Source of the DNA: Capra hircus
Lineage: Eukaryota > Chordata > Mammalia > Artiodactyla > Bovidae
DNA length: 64,000 nt
Assembly (NCBI RefSeq): GCF_001704415.2
Contig: NC_030808.1
Location: forward strand, 138,151,089 to 138,215,088
Direction: 5' to 3'
Part shown: positions 45,465 through 58,565 of the stretch, in pieces
Numbering within the stretch: the first letter of the stretch is position 1
Layout of the letters: the number at the start of each line of letters is the position of its first letter
Translations under genes and position numbers: made by a program
Notes under the pieces: generated by a model
The model's database searches: none
Seen by the model: the letters and a program-made list of their open reading frames with translations, nothing else
What the model was told of the DNA's origin: nothing

Positions 45465-45892
45465 CTGAGTTGTTTCTTTTATTTGGGGATATTTTTTGGA
45501 AGTTGGAGCAAATGCTTTGAAGACTAGACCACTATCTTTCTATTCTAAGCAGGCAGGGGAATATGGGCTGTGGGAAGGTGAAGTTTGGTTACAGATTTAG
45601 GATGAATGTGTCCTTGAAGGAGGCTTATAACCTTCTGAATCTGTGAAATATATAAATGGTGACACAGAAATATAGACAGTTGACACACAAACTGGAGTAA
45701 GTTTCTTTTCTACTTTCTTTCTACTGTCAGGTGTAGTTAACACTTGAACTCTGATAGGAGTAAGAAAAGAAAACATTCCCCCTTCCCTACGTCAGCATCA
45801 CTCTTTAGTTAGAATGGAAGGAGAGGAGTGAAGTCAAAGCGAAGGCTAAGAATCTCTTCCCTTTCTTGGTTAATTGTCACAGTCACACCTTC

Positions 45893-46266
45893 AGTTCAGT
45901 TCAGTCACTCAGTTGTGTCCGACTCTTTGCGACCCCATGAATCACAGCACGCCAGGCCTCCCTGTCTATCACCAACTCCTGGAGTTCACTCAGGCTCACG
46001 TCCATCAAGTCAGTGATGCCATCCAGCCATGTCTTCCCTTTTCCTCCTGCCCCCAACCCCTCCCAACATCACAGTCTTTTCCAATGAGTCAACTCTTCGC
46101 ATGAGGTGGCCAAAGTACTGGAGTTTCAGTTTAGCATCATTTCTTCCAAAGAATGCCCAGGGCTGATCTCCTTTAGAATGGACTGGATGGGTCTCCTTGC
46201 AGTCCAAAGGACTTTCAGGAGTCTTCTCCAAAACCACAGTTCAAAAGCATCAATTCTTCGGTGCCT
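45893..46266 (-). mobile_element. BovB LINE 3' fragment
   Basis: ttcagttcagttcagtcactcagttgtgtccgac...aaaaccacagttcaaaagcatcaattcttcggtgc. Confidence 0.95.
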
Positions 46267-46377
46267 GCTGTATTCCATGGCATGGTGGGCATAATTCTAT
46301 GATAGGCCAAACTGCATCATGTTCTAATTATGTATTCAAGTGTGCTGGTCCAAGGGTCACACTTTGACTTGAAGGTA

Positions 46378-46574
46378 AGGAGTGCATGCTAAGTTGCTTC
46401 AACTGTGTGACTCTTTGTGACCCTATGGACCATACCTGTCAGGCTCCTCTGTCTCTAGGCAACACTGGAGAGGGGTGCCATTTTCTTCTCCAGGGGAATC
46501 TCCCCGGCCCATGTCTCTTGCCTCTCCTGCATTGGCAGGCAGGTTCTTTACCACTAGTGCCACCTGGGAAGCCC
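46378..46574 (-). mobile_element. Bov-tA SINE with perfect 13-bp TSD
   Basis: gcatgctaagttgcttcaactgtgtgactc...ttctttaccactagtgccacctgggaagccc. The duplication tgacttgaaggta is at 46365-46377 and 46575-46587. Confidence 0.93.
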
Positions 46575-46587
46575 TGACTTGAAGGTA

Positions 46588-47198
46588 GAGACCATGCCTT
46601 AATTGTGATGACGTGCCAAGTGTCTTCAAGGCAGCTTGGCAGACAGTAGGTGTCAGTAACTACTATATGGCAAAATTTAACATTTGTAGAACAAATGATG
46701 GCTTTTAGTAACTAATCACATTAACAAAAGTTGAAAATATTACATTAAAAATCTTTGTGGATTATGGAAGCTAATTTAGCAATAAATATCAAGGGCCATA
46801 TCCTATGAGCCAATAATCATAACAAAATATTATAACCTATGAACAAGTAATTACATTTATCTTCAGAAAGGCTTTGAAATTCAAAAACAGCATTTGGTTA
46901 AAAAAAAATGTAACATACAAGTTGGAAAAACTGAAAACAACTTAAAAATCCAAGAGTAGGAAAATATTCTTTTGGAATATTTAACAACGTTGGAAAATGT
47001 TCAAGGAAGGAAGGGGAGAAAAATCATGACACATGTCCTGCTTTTGTTTTAAACTTAAAAAAACCCTTTAAACTTAGCATCACGTTACAAAGATGTCCCA
47101 AGTATTAAAAATTCTGCCAAAGCAGTGTTTGTAATGGCTATAGAGTTCCTTTGGATATAAATACAATAAGTTATTAATTGTGTTTTATAAATGTACAC
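46588..47198. other. gene-free, AT-rich
   Basis: No recognised gene. Could be old L1-derived, but no diagnostic text was found. Confidence 0.4.
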
Positions 47199-47199
47199 A

Positions 47200-47416
47200 A
47201 GCTTCCTGGGCTCAGCAGTAAAGAGTCCACCTGCAATGCAGGAGATAGAGGAGATGCAGGTTTGATCCCTGGGTCAAGAAGATTCCTTGGAGGAGGGCAT
47301 GTCACCCCACTCCAGTATTCTTGCCTGGAGAATCCCATGCACAGAGGAGCCTGGCGGGCTACAGTCCATGGGGTTGCACAGAGCCGGACATAACTGAAGG
47401 GACTGAGCATGTGCAC
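47200..47416 (+). mobile_element. Bov-tA SINE
   Basis: gcttcctgggctcagcagtaaagagtccacctgcaatgc...ggttgcacagagccggacataactgaagggactgagc. Confidence 0.92.
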
Positions 47417-47419
47417 ACA

Positions 47420-47800
47420 CACTAAAATCACACACAGATGGGGTAATATGCATATTGTCTGGCACCTTCTTTTTCTCAGCTAACAACATTATCTAGAGAG
47501 CTTGCCACAGAAGCAAATGCAAAACTTCCTCAATTCGTTTTTTGTGCTGGGATACTATTCCATTGCAGGGACATGCACTGCTTTTTTCAAAACAACTTGT
47601 ATTGATACTTTCTAGCCTTTTGCTATTAAGTGTGACAGACACTTTTGACATATATTTCTGTGCATTTATGCAATTATATCTATGGGATAAATTCTGATAC
47701 TGCTGGATCAAAGAAAATGTTCTTTTTAAGAACTCCAATAGACATTGGTAAATTGCGCTCCAAATTGGTACACCAATGAACGCTGTCTTGAACACTGCAT
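47420..47800 (-). mobile_element. ancient L1 fragment
   Basis: gctgggatactattccattgcaggg.., ggataaattctgatactgctggatcaaag.., gacattggtaaattgcgctccaaattggtacaccaatg are reversed old-L1 text. Confidence 0.6.
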
Positions 47801-47909
47801 AAGGGCACCTCTTCATTTAAAATTGAAATAATGGATGGGATATATTTGCATGGGTGTATTTGAAACAGAGTTCATGAGCTCCAGCAATGCACAGTGCCAT
47901 GAAAACTGG

Positions 47910-48057
47910 GTCTCCCTCCTTCCTCCCCTATTCTCTTCCCACTCTGCCTTCCCTCCTTCTTGCCTTGTTTTTCTTCCTTCTTTCCTTCTCCTCTCCTTTC
48001 CCTCCATCTTTCTTCCTTTCTTCCCTCCCTCCTGCCCTTCCTTTCTTCCTTCCCACC
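47910..48057 (+). repeat. polypyrimidine (CCTT)n-rich tract
   Basis: About 150 bp almost wholly C and T on the plus strand (cttccttctttccttctcctctcctttccctcc). A strong purine/pyrimidine strand asymmetry with mirror-like segments. Confidence 0.93.
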
Positions 48058-48151
48058 ATGTTACGGGAGAGACATGCAAGAAATTAGAGTGAAGGTCATG
48101 TTCCTGTTAGAGAATTAGAAGAAAACAGGGAACGGGCTTAGCTGGAACAGG

Positions 48152-48257
48152 CTGCTCCCTCTGGCAGGACAGATGTTGAAACTGGACCCATACAGAGGAG
48201 GTCAGCGTGGCCCCTGTCTGAGGATGATATACAATTCCATGAAGTATTCCATATGTT
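48152..48257 (+). pseudogene. U6 snRNA pseudogene, full length
   Basis: The 106 bp align end to end with the 107-nt U6 snRNA: ctgctccctctggcagg for the 5' stem-loop, ATACAGAG at 48193-48200, GTGGCCCCTG at 48208-48217, AGGATGA and finally TGAAG..TTCCATA. About three quarters of positions match. The ACAGAGA box reads ACAGAGG and the AGC triad region is changed, so it cannot be functional. There is no T-run terminator and no recognisable upstream PSE/TATA, as expected for a copy retrotransposed by a LINE. Confidence 0.78.
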
Positions 48258-48302
48258 ACAGTAACTGTGATGTGACGATGTGCTCACTAACCTTATTGCG
48301 GT

Positions 48303-48514
48303 GTGCTGGGCTAAGTCGCTTCAGTCGTGTCTGACTCTTTGTGACCGAATGGACGGTAGCCTGCCGGGCTCCTCTGTCCATAGGATTCTCCAGGCAAGGA
48401 TTGCCATTTCCTGCTCCAGGGATCTTCCTGACCCAGGGATTGAACCCGTGTCTCTTACATCTCCTGCACTGGCCGGCGGGTTCTTCACCACTTGCACTAT
48501 CTGGGAAGCCTAAT
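48303..48514 (-). mobile_element. Bov-tA SINE
   Basis: gtgctgggctaagtcgcttcagtcgtgtctgac...gcgggttcttcaccacttgcactatctgggaagcc. The duplication cttattg(c/t)ggt is at 48292-48302 and 48515-48525. It lies 45 bp from the U6 pseudogene. Confidence 0.92.
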
Positions 48515-48567
48515 CTTATTGTGGTAATTGTGTTAAATCATGATGTACAAACCATCACACTGTACAT

Positions 48568-48960
48568 GTTAAAAGATGAACTGAGGCATATTAAAAAATT
48601 TAAGAGTTTATTGAGCAAAAATAGATTTGAATGGAGTGGTGTTAAATTACAAGCGGTGAAGGCCCTCCACTGACGGGAGCTCAGGGAGAGACCCTCTAGA
48701 GAAAAGGTGAAAGCAGAGTGAGGAACTGATTGATGATTGGCTTCAGCCTCAAGCCTGATGGGTGGTTTGTGCTCAGCTGTCCTTGAGTTTCAATTTCATA
48801 ATCTTGAGGCGTATACAAATTTAGATTTTGGCTTGCTGATGTCGGCCGCAATAGCATGAGAGCCACACTGAACTCATGACCTACCAGTTTAATTAACCTA
48901 GTCTGCACCTTAACCTTAACAACACTGCGTGTCAAATGTATCTTGAGAAAGCAGGAATGA
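48568..48960 (-). mobile_element. probable old LTR fragment
   Basis: On the minus strand AATAAACTCTTAAATTTTTT followed by a CA-type end (ctcagttcatcttttaaca) resembles an LTR R/U5 region. Boundaries and family are not established. Confidence 0.35.
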
Positions 48961-49067
48961 AACCTGGGAGCAGACTGTTGTGGGGAATGCAGTACATAGA
49001 AATAAATCTGCAGTATGGGCAAGCTGGGCGGGACAGTTTGGATGTGTCTCATTTTCCTGGGCACAGA

Positions 49068-49212
49068 AAGGATTCAGGGAGGATCCTTGTTAAGATGCAG
49101 ATTCTGATTCTGCACGTCTAGGGTGAGACCTGAGGTTCTGCATTTCTAATGGGCTTGCAAGTGACACTTATGCGACTGGTCTGGGATCACACTTTGAGGA
49201 ACAGCACTTAGT
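49068..49212 (+). mobile_element. MER5A-type hAT MITE
   Basis: ccttgttaagatgcagattctgattctgcacgtctagggtgagacctgaggttctgcatttctaatgggcttgcaagtgacac..cacactttgaggaacagcac. Confidence 0.7.
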
Positions 49213-51930
49213 TGACAAAGCCTCTTGCCAGAAACCACAGGGGCAGCAGCAGCAACCAGTGGGGAGGGGGTGAGCATTACTGTTAGAGTCAGGAGCGCCC
49301 CTGCAAGTGTTACAAGGTGACAAAGAGACGGCAGGCTCAGCCTGTCACTGCTATTTCATCCACCAGCTCCAGTCAGGCCCATCGCAGCAAGGGGGCCAAG
49401 CAAATGCTGCATGAAACCTATGCTTACTTCCCCTCCTCCTACAGGAACCCTTACCTTTAAATCAGATCATATTCTATTTGCTTCATCTCCAGAAGTCAGT
49501 AATAACTTCTGTCACACAGAGTCCTTCAGTATTTCCTTGATTTGAAGAACACCTGATGTCGCTGACTCTGTGCAGGGTTTAAGCAACAATCACTTGCCTT
49601 TGGTTCAGTCTGCCCACAGCCTGCAGCTGGAGGGACAGAGGTCCTGCCTGTTACTTTCTTTATGAGGTGAGATGAACACGGTACGACTACTGCCCGAAGG
49701 CCCAGAATTAACATGTGGCCTTACAGCACTGCAACTTCCCCTGGATTGGGCTACTTGCAAGCTTCTCTGCAACCTCCCCATATTCCACCAAGATATCTTC
49801 TGAAGTGTTACATTCGGCAAAGCTAAGGGTGCTAATCTATGTGTAGGAACCAGGATACTGCTATATTTAAGTCTTCCTGTGTGATTGTTTCCTTGCCATC
49901 AATCCTTGTAAATCAAGAGGAGTTTAAATGCTAACTTCAAAAATTCACAAGCTGCAGTTGACGGGAACATTCTTCACCTCCCTGATCCAAGCAGACAATG
50001 CGTGATGCTGGAGGGCTAGCTGTTACCTCTCTCAGCTTCTGCGCAAGGATAGGGAGCCCAGATGATACCTGAGGACACACACACACACACACACAATACA
50101 AACAAGAGCTCTGGTTTGAAGCCTTAGGGAAACTAGCTAATGCTTGCTCTCCTTTTCAAAACATAATCAAGAGAACAAGACTTGAACAAGCACAAGTCTT
50201 AAGAACTTTGTCACCTGATGAAGCTGTTCAGTGTATCCTCTGTGTTTATTTATACTCAGAAAAGTATTTGTATCTAAGAAATAGGTTCTGTGTAAGTGAA
50301 TGGTATATTCTTCTAGAGCCTGGCAGATACTCAGAGTCAGCTTTCTGAGTAATAGACACAAATTAAGGATCCATGAGAAAAATTTCTAATACGCTTGTTA
50401 TTCACTTTAAATTTTGCTTTACTTAAGGATCATTAAAATATATGATGGTTAGCAATTGGGTTGTTTTTATGCTTGATTCATGATTTCATTTGCATTAAAA
50501 AGTTTTGAGTAGAAAATCAGAGAGGCATAATGTTTCTTTCCTTTCTCAAGAAATTAGGATGTATAAACTCTATGTTTATAACAACCACAAAACAATTATC
50601 TACCTAGTGTACAAAAGAAAACAGACAACTCTTTGAGCGTTATCTTTACATATAAACACATCAAAAGCCATACAGATCTTTATGCATTTATATGGATGAT
50701 TTAAAAGAAATATGAAATGGGAGCTTAGAGAAAGGCTTGTTTCAGGACCATTGAATGTCAAGACCCTTTTCCACCAAGGATGCTGAAGGAACGGCTCAGG
50801 TTTCACTGAGGAACAAGAAGTGCATAACCCTGGTCTGCTCCAAGGACACCTTTGTCATGGGTGTGCTGGCAGGCTGCACCAGTACCAAAACTATTGCCTC
50901 TGTTTCAAACCCACTCTTTCCTACTTGCATTGGGATGCTGAGCCCATGTCTCTGCTGACCCATTTTCCCTTTGCCGGCAGCTTTCTACTAGGCTCCGCCA
51001 GAAGGGGGTGCCAGAGGGAGACAGGTGAGCCGGAGAACTTCCCTCCCGTCCCTGTGAATGTCAGGCTGACCCACTCCAGTGAATTCACCAGCAGCCAGTG
51101 AATTCACTTCTGGTTTCTCCAACCTGTCCAACTTTCCTGTAAACCCTCAGAGACCCCAGTGCAAGAAGCTGGCACTCTCTTTTTCTGCAACCTGGGCACC
51201 ACACTACGGGGCCCCTCTGCAAGCTCAGAGCTATTAGCGTGAGTGACCCAGCAGTCCCCCCCTGAATGTCTGAGTCTCTGTGCCCAGGGCCCCTCCTCCA
51301 GGCTTCTGAGTTTTCATATCCCAAGCTCTTCCTTCTACTCTTCCAACCTTGCAGGCAACCATTTCCTGCACTTGCTACTCTGAGATATTCCAGTATCCCC
51401 TGTGTCTTCTTGGCTCCCTAATACACGGTTAACAGCTCAGTATTACACTCCCTCCCCTAGAGCAACTGGTGTGCACCTTCTCTCAACAGGCCCTACCTAC
51501 GGACAAGCTGGCGGAGAGGCTGGGCAGGCGTCCTTCCCAAGATGTGTTCTCTGAACACAGAAGACGTCCTCATGTGATCTGTTGTGTGATTTGATATTAA
51601 ATCAGCTGTAGGTCAAGCTACCTGGCCCTTACCAAGGCATCAGAGATGAGCACAAGAAAAAGTTGTTCTGTGATCTTCCACCTCCATCCACTGCTACCCA
51701 CGTTCTAACAGGAAATGGGAATGAACAGGCTGTGAGGGGGTAATTACAGAATTCTACAACAACTTCCTCAGTGTATACACACTCACAAGCAGGTTTACAC
51801 ACTCATGAACATACACCCACACACCACACCATACACAGTTTTTCGCCATTTCTTCAGTGAGAAAATAAAGCAATGAGAGGGATTTCCAGAGAGGAATCTG
51901 GAGAGCCACAGCCAGGACACCACGTGTGGT
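49213..51930. other. repeat-poor presumed NEK11 intron
   Basis: No gene or clear transposon. One (CA)n run lies at 50073-50095. This long stretch without ruminant SINEs is unusual for the window. Confidence 0.45.
50073..50095. repeat. short (CA)n microsatellite
   Basis: Eleven CA units. Confidence 0.93.
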
Positions 51931-51931
51931 T

Positions 51932-52012
51932 TGTTGCTTTAGTTGCCAAGTCATGTCCAACTCTTTTTGACCTCAAGGACTGTAGCCAGTCAGGCTCCTC
52001 TGTTCATGTGGT
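51932..52012 (-). mobile_element. Bov-tA fragment
   Basis: ttgctttagttgccaagtcatgtccaactctttttgacctcaaggactgtagccagtcaggctcctctgttcatg; the tRNA half is missing. Confidence 0.85.
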
Positions 52013-53099
52013 TAGATAAAGAGAATTCGATGTCGTTAGCAGAATAAATGCCAGCAATGTTGGGGTTGTAGTTGACATTTATTTCCCTATACAGTGGACT
52101 AAAAAGAAAATGCACCTTGATTTGAAATACTTTTAAATGAGTGGGAAAATTCCCAGTAATTCACTTACTTTTAGGAAAAGCATAATGCTAAAGTGCTGCT
52201 TGTTCAGATGTCAGCCCAGGAGGCAACACTCTGACTGGAACAAACACTCCTGTTTTTGCAGGAGGCAGTCATGTGCTGCACGAGTCTTGCTCAGGCAAGT
52301 TCCCAAGAACCTTTTGTTCATGCTGCTTTAACACAGCAAGATTGCACACAGGGAAACACTGCGTGAAAGATGTCAGGTGCGTTGCTTTGTCTACGACAGT
52401 GAGGACTGGAAATAACTCCTGAATCTTGTCTATTTCTCTTGCCTCTCATTTTTTGTCTTTCTATTTGAACCATCCTGGAACAGGCACGCATGAGCACCAT
52501 AGGGATCCTGAGACTGAATCACCTTTGCCCCTAGTCGAGGTTGGAAGGGATCAACTTGAGTTTGTGGTGTTTGTTACAGATGTAGAAGCTACAGTTATAG
52601 GCTGAGTTGGCCGAACATTCATTTGAAAAATATTCAGTGTCTTCTAGAGAGACAGTGGCAGGCTATGAGCAGATTCTTCAGAGGAAGGATCCCTGCAGCC
52701 CATACCTGCCCGGATCCCACACTACCCGGAAGTTGCCTGGATCAGTCCTCAGGATCCCTGGATTCTAGGTCTGCTCTGTCCACAGGCTGAGGCTTAGAGA
52801 ACATTCCTGTCATCTGCAGAGTGAGCTCAAAGCTATACTGCATGTCCTGCAGACTAAATATCAACAGGTTACAGAGATGCTACATTGTCTTGATGGCATG
52901 AGAACCGTTTCAGTTTTCACAGTCTGGAGATGGCACATGCCCACACAGTCCATTCCAGTCAGCATCTAGTGTTAGACAGTGGCTGGACACAGGCATCAGT
53001 GTGGCAGGAGGTGCTGCTGATGTGGGGTGGGGGAGGAGACCCTGGATGCTGGACACAGACGTGACTACAGTTAACCCTTCTCCTGTGTCCCAGGCCCTG
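52013..53099. other. gene-free interval
   Basis: No recognised repeat or exon. Confidence 0.4.
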
Positions 53100-53270
53100 G
53101 ACCTAATTACCTCAGGTAATAACAGGCATTGTTATCCACATTCACAGATGATGAGGTTAAATCTCAAAGAGGTAAAGCTGTGGCTCAAGGTCATAGAGCT
53201 GTTTGATGGCAAAAAGTCAGAGCTTATACCCAGGTCTCCTTCTCAGGGCAATCACAAAGCCCCGTCTGAC
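53100..53270 (-). mobile_element. MIR SINE
   Basis: ataacaggcattgttatccacattcacagatgatgagg...caaggtcatagagctgtttgatggc..gagcttatacccaggtct. Confidence 0.75.
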
Positions 53271-53784
53271 TCCCTCTCTCCCCACTCAATTTTAGGCTTT
53301 AAGAGCCTTTTCTCAGGTGATTACAATTTTACAGGCAAAACTCATAACTCCTTGGGTGACAGTGACCTGGCTATCATATTATGACAGGTTAGTATTTTCC
53401 TAAGATTAACCAGCCAGTTCTTTAAAATAAAAAGTAAGTTTAAAGCCTCTCTGGTCTTTGTGGGCATCCATTGAATTGGCCAGTGGTTTAACTGAACTGA
53501 ACTTACAACTGTTGCTGCGTTCTCCTCTTCTCCAGTACATCTATCCCTGGACCTTACTGATTTGCATGCACCAAACGTTTGCAAGAACTGTACTTTTCAT
53601 TCTGGTCTCCAGTGTTCCTTCTAAGTGACAAACATCTGCCACCTTGGCACATTCTTTAATACTTCTGTTTTTGCATGCATGCTCCTAAACAGGATTTACT
53701 CATCACTATTCAGCCAACGACTTGGAGCGCAACAATGGGCTTCCATGTGCTTGATCAAATTTAGGTCAAAAGTCATAAGAAACA

Positions 53785-53905
53785 AATGAGAGTAGGCAAC
53801 ATTATCTTTCCCATTTTATGAAGCAGGAAAGGGAGGCTCAGAAAACTCAGCAAGTCACTCAAAACTACAGAGCAGGTAAGTCACAGAGTTGATCTGGAAG
53901 TTCCA
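53785..53905 (-). mobile_element. MIR SINE fragment
   Basis: acattatctttcccattttatgaagcaggaaagggaggctcagaaaactc..acagagcaggtaagtcacagagttg. Confidence 0.7.
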
Positions 53906-56900
53906 GCCAAATTTCCAGGGATGACACAGTTCCCAACACATGTAAACAGAGCTTGAGGGATCCCCAGAACCCCACTGTACACAGCAGAATTTGTGGAAGG
54001 AGGAAAGTAGTTAACAGGGCTAGTGGTATTTCCTTCCCTCCAACCTTGGTGTAGGAAGAAGCTCTGTGGTCCTCAGGCTGTGGAGCTAGATGCAACGGCT
54101 GGGCTGTCAGTGTTTACAGACATTCCATCAGGGGTGCTGACAAAAGCAGCTTAAAGAAATGAAACATCATTCTCAAGCACAGTTTGGAAGATACAAACTG
54201 CTTGAGATGCCCCATTATGTTGTTACCCAACTCCTGTATTTTCTGTATTCGTCATTTTTTCCCTGCAGATAATACAGACTGTACTTCCTTCTATTGATGT
54301 GCAGAAGCAGCCAAGAAACATCCTGCTGCAGCTGACACTCAAAAGGTGCAAATATGCCAGAGCCTCTGACATTGCTTTTCACTTTTAAGTTTGAAAGAAT
54401 ATGTGTCATATACAAAGTAAAAGTTAAAAATTAAAAACAATGAGATGCAAGAGATAAAAAACAATACAATGTTTAGAATGTAATAGCAAGATGTTCGTCA
54501 GTGAATTTGTCTATGAAATTTCTCCCCATCTAGTCCTGAGAAGTCAGCTTTGAGGCCCCACTCTCTCCTATGAACACCTCGTATCAAGCCTCACATGAAA
54601 GCCCTTCTCTTTACTTCAGCCCTACATGCTATCCAGAGAAAACAGACCTCTGGTTGTCTGAAAACTGCCCTTAAAGCCCATTTTCCTTAAGTCTAATCAC
54701 AGTCCACCCAAGGGATTATTATAGATGAGTGAGTGATCTTTTGGAGACTTGGGGACACCGGAAGGAAGAAACTCATTTGTTTATGTCCCTATATTTCATT
54801 CATCCATCCACTCACTCATCCTTATACACTCATTGAATACCTAATCTTTGTGCCAAGGAATCAAAGCATCCTGTTTAAATCATCTCCGTATCTTTTTTCC
54901 ATGGACAAATGCAATAAGGAAGTCTTACAAATGCAAAAATCATATCTGCCTTTCAAAACACACTGTTTCACCCTCACATTTCTCAACATGAGGGGCATTT
55001 TCTTTATAATGCTCTTTAGGCTGTCTGGTGAAAACCTTCTAAGTTAGTTTACTCACCACCTTCCACTTAGGCAAAAAATTGTGTCATACAAACACACGTA
55101 CAAATTACAGAGCACTGTCTTATACCCAAATAACCTAGTCTATGAAGAATCTTGGTATGATATGAGGGGTACTGAAACCTCATTGTCTGGAAGCTGTGTT
55201 TAATGAGGACCCTTTCCTGGACTTCCTTTCTTGTTTGATGGGGTCTCATAAAAAGCATCGTGTCCATGCTTCTGATTGCAGGAGATCAATGTTAGCCTGC
55301 ATCCTAACTAGGAAATGACTCTTTTATGAATTTTTAAAGTAATCCAAGTAGCAATTTCAGAGACTAACTTTGTGTTGCTTTGGTTTCCCCAAAAAATTCA
55401 ATTAGGAAAGAATGTATACCAGTGAATTTTAAAATGTTTTCCCCAATTCCATGGCAGGTAAAATATTCACAGAGACCAAGGGTCCTAATATTCCAGAAAG
55501 CTACAGGCCAAGCAAACAGCAAAAAGCATTCTGGAGGAATTCAGTAGCACCTAGCATTTTACAGAATGCATAGAGGAAGTACGAATTACAAAAACTAGAC
55601 AATAGTGACTGTACTTAAGTTGAATCTTACCAATCATTAGCAGCTAATATAATTAAGTTTTACAAATTGTTAAAGGGTTCTGATACAAAGAATACATCAT
55701 CTCAGTCCAGAATAGAGTGGGACATGCAGAAGCCCACCAGCAAAATATATGCCATACAAGGAGGAGAAAAAGCTAGACCAGACTGGACAAGTCATGCTGC
55801 AGAAAGGTAACTGCCACATCCTAGGGAAGGAGCTAGAAACTTGTTGTGCTCACTCTATCTTGTCCTCTGTACCCCTGCATGTAGCCATCAGATTTCTTCA
55901 TTCATACCGTTCACATGCCAAAAAGTAAAGTTGATCACACTCCACAAATACTTGAGAGACCTTTAGACAGTTCTGTGTTAAGAAACACTTCATGCTTTAA
56001 TATGTCAAGACTTTCTCAGTTATTACAGATACATAATATTATAAGTCTTTTATGGAAAAAGCCTGAACATGGGCAAACCAACCCAGCAGAATCCCTTCCT
56101 GAAGTCTGAAGAGGCTCCATGTTGAGTTACTGTTGGGTGGCCTGCTTTTCTTTGAATATCTAAACTAGTGATTGGACTTCAACACTTCTTTATTAGGAGT
56201 TGACCATAAAAATAGCAAGTCAAACATAGTTAATTAATGCATGGCAGTAGGGAAACACACTCAACAAATCAGCCAAGGGCATCCCTGTCATTTATTCCTC
56301 AGAGACTTCAAATCAAAATCTGTCTTCAGTTTTGCTCTTAACTCTTCTTCAAGGGTCACGTATTTTTAATTTAAAAAAAATGCAAGAAGGAAACATTTAA
56401 TTCTAATTAAAATCAAAAGATTGTAAATTTTCTCTAAGTACTTCTAGTCTTACTTTTAAATAGAGTTAAACCCCCTAGAAGACTATGTGGTCTAGTTCAT
56501 CATAGACCATCACCAAAAGAAGCCACCTCTATGAACTTCCCATCTGCATTTCCTGTATAAAGATTGTTGAGGATGTAACATCCCTCCATATGCTCTACAT
56601 GAAACTAAACGCAAAAGCTCTGTCTCCCCTGAGGAACCAGTAACAGTCACATTCTTGCTAACGAGAACTAGTAACCATATCATGTCTCTCTGTTTTGACT
56701 TGGTCTCCTAGAAGCTCAGGACCACACTTCACACTCAGCCATAGCAACAACAGTCACACTTTGACTGCCCCTCACTTCTCTCTGATCTTCATGTTCTATA
56801 TATATTATTTTATTAGGTTTATTGCATATTTCATTTAATGTAAAAATGAATTAAATAAAGTTCTCTCAGGAGTTAGAGTCTGATCAGCATAACATGATAT

Positions 56901-57849
56901 GCATATGTGTCAACTGGTAGTCTGATTTTCAGATCCCTTCAACAGAGAGTTAGAGAATAAATTTTTAAGTAAAATTTCAGTCTCTCAAAGACAAAGACTG
57001 TGTCTCGTTTCTCTCTTCTGCCTTCTGCTACTGAAGGCAATAAGGACTTATACTGCTTATTGAGGGCTAGGTCCATATTTCTTAGAATTTGATATAAACC
57101 GGGACTGGAACTTGGCTCCAAAGTAGGAGTTGCAGGATTAGAAGATAAGTAAAGAAGGTTTTAATTTCCGTGGTAAGTCCTCTGATCTCATAGAGTTGGG
57201 GAGACTTGTGGAAATCTGGTGCATGATTGCAAGCTGTCCTGAGGCTCCTGGATCCAGGGGCCTGGTGGAGTTCCAGAGAGTCTGGCAGCATTGCAGCAGC
57301 AGGGGACAACGATGGCCTAATGGAAAATTGTCCAAGACCAATGACTTGACCACAAGGGAGACAGAGCCCTGTGCCTGGGCAGCAACCTATGCCTCTGTAA
57401 GCTGCTTTCTCTCACTTGCCCCACTCTCCTCAAATCTCAGCTGGTTCTCTGCTTTTCTCTGTGATGTACATCATAATTTCCTGGGATTGGAATGCTGCTG
57501 TTGAAAGATACGTTAGAAAATAATCCTTTCTTCACTCCTCTTGTGAGATGATGCAAAGGCAAAGGCCCCCTGCCTTTTCTGAAATCTCTTTTGTCAGTTT
57601 CATTTCTGCCCTGATATTGATGAGAATGTACAGTTTGATAAGAGTGAGATGGGAATACATGAGCTCAGCTTCCTGCCTGTGCTGTCATCCAGGCTGGGTC
57701 TGTAACTGAGCAGGGCTCCAAAGTCATGGCAAATCAGAACAGCAAAACAGAGGCTGAGAAGTCTCTGATGTGCTTGAGAAAATCTATTCCTATGTCCAGC
57801 ATGATTAGTCTGTGGAAAGACCTAGTTGATGAGCTGAAAATATAACTGT
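53906..57849. other. repeat-poor presumed NEK11 intron
   Basis: Nearly 4 kb without a ruminant-specific insertion or recognised exon. AT-rich blocks at 55300-55680 and 56340-56470. Confidence 0.45.
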
Positions 57850-58565
57850 GTTCATAGATTAGAAGAATTAATATTAAAATACACTACCTAAGGCAATTTA
57901 CAGATTCAATGTGATTCCTATTGCATTCCAATGGCATTTTTCATAGAACTGGAACAAATAATATAAACAATGTATATGGAAACACAAAAGATCCCAAATA
58001 GGCAAAACAATCTTTAGAAAAAAGGACAAAGCTGGAAGTATCATGCTCTCTGATTTCAAACTGCACCACAAAGTTGCAGTAATCAAAACAGTATGGTATT
58101 GGCATGAAAACAGACACATTGATCAATGGAGTAGAATAGAGGGCCCAGAACCTATACTTACATGGTCAATTAATCTACAACAAATATGGCAGGGATACAG
58201 AATGGAGAAAAGACATCCTCTTCAGTAAAAAGTTTTGGGAAAACTCAGTAGCTAAATTTGAAAGAATCAAACTGAACTGCATTCTCATACTATATAAAAA
58301 AATAAACTCCAAATGGATTAAAGACTTAAATGTGAGACCTGAAACCATAAAACTTCTAGAAGAAAACATAGGCAGTTTTTCTTTGACATTGATCTTAGCA
58401 ATTTTTTTTTTATTTGTGTCCTCAGGCAAAGGAAACAAAAGCAAAAATAGTCAAATGGGATGACCTCAAACCAAAAAGCTTTTGTACAGTGAAGGAAACT
58501 GCCTACAAAATAAAATGACATCTACTGAATGGAGAAGATATTTGCAAATCACATATACAATAAGG

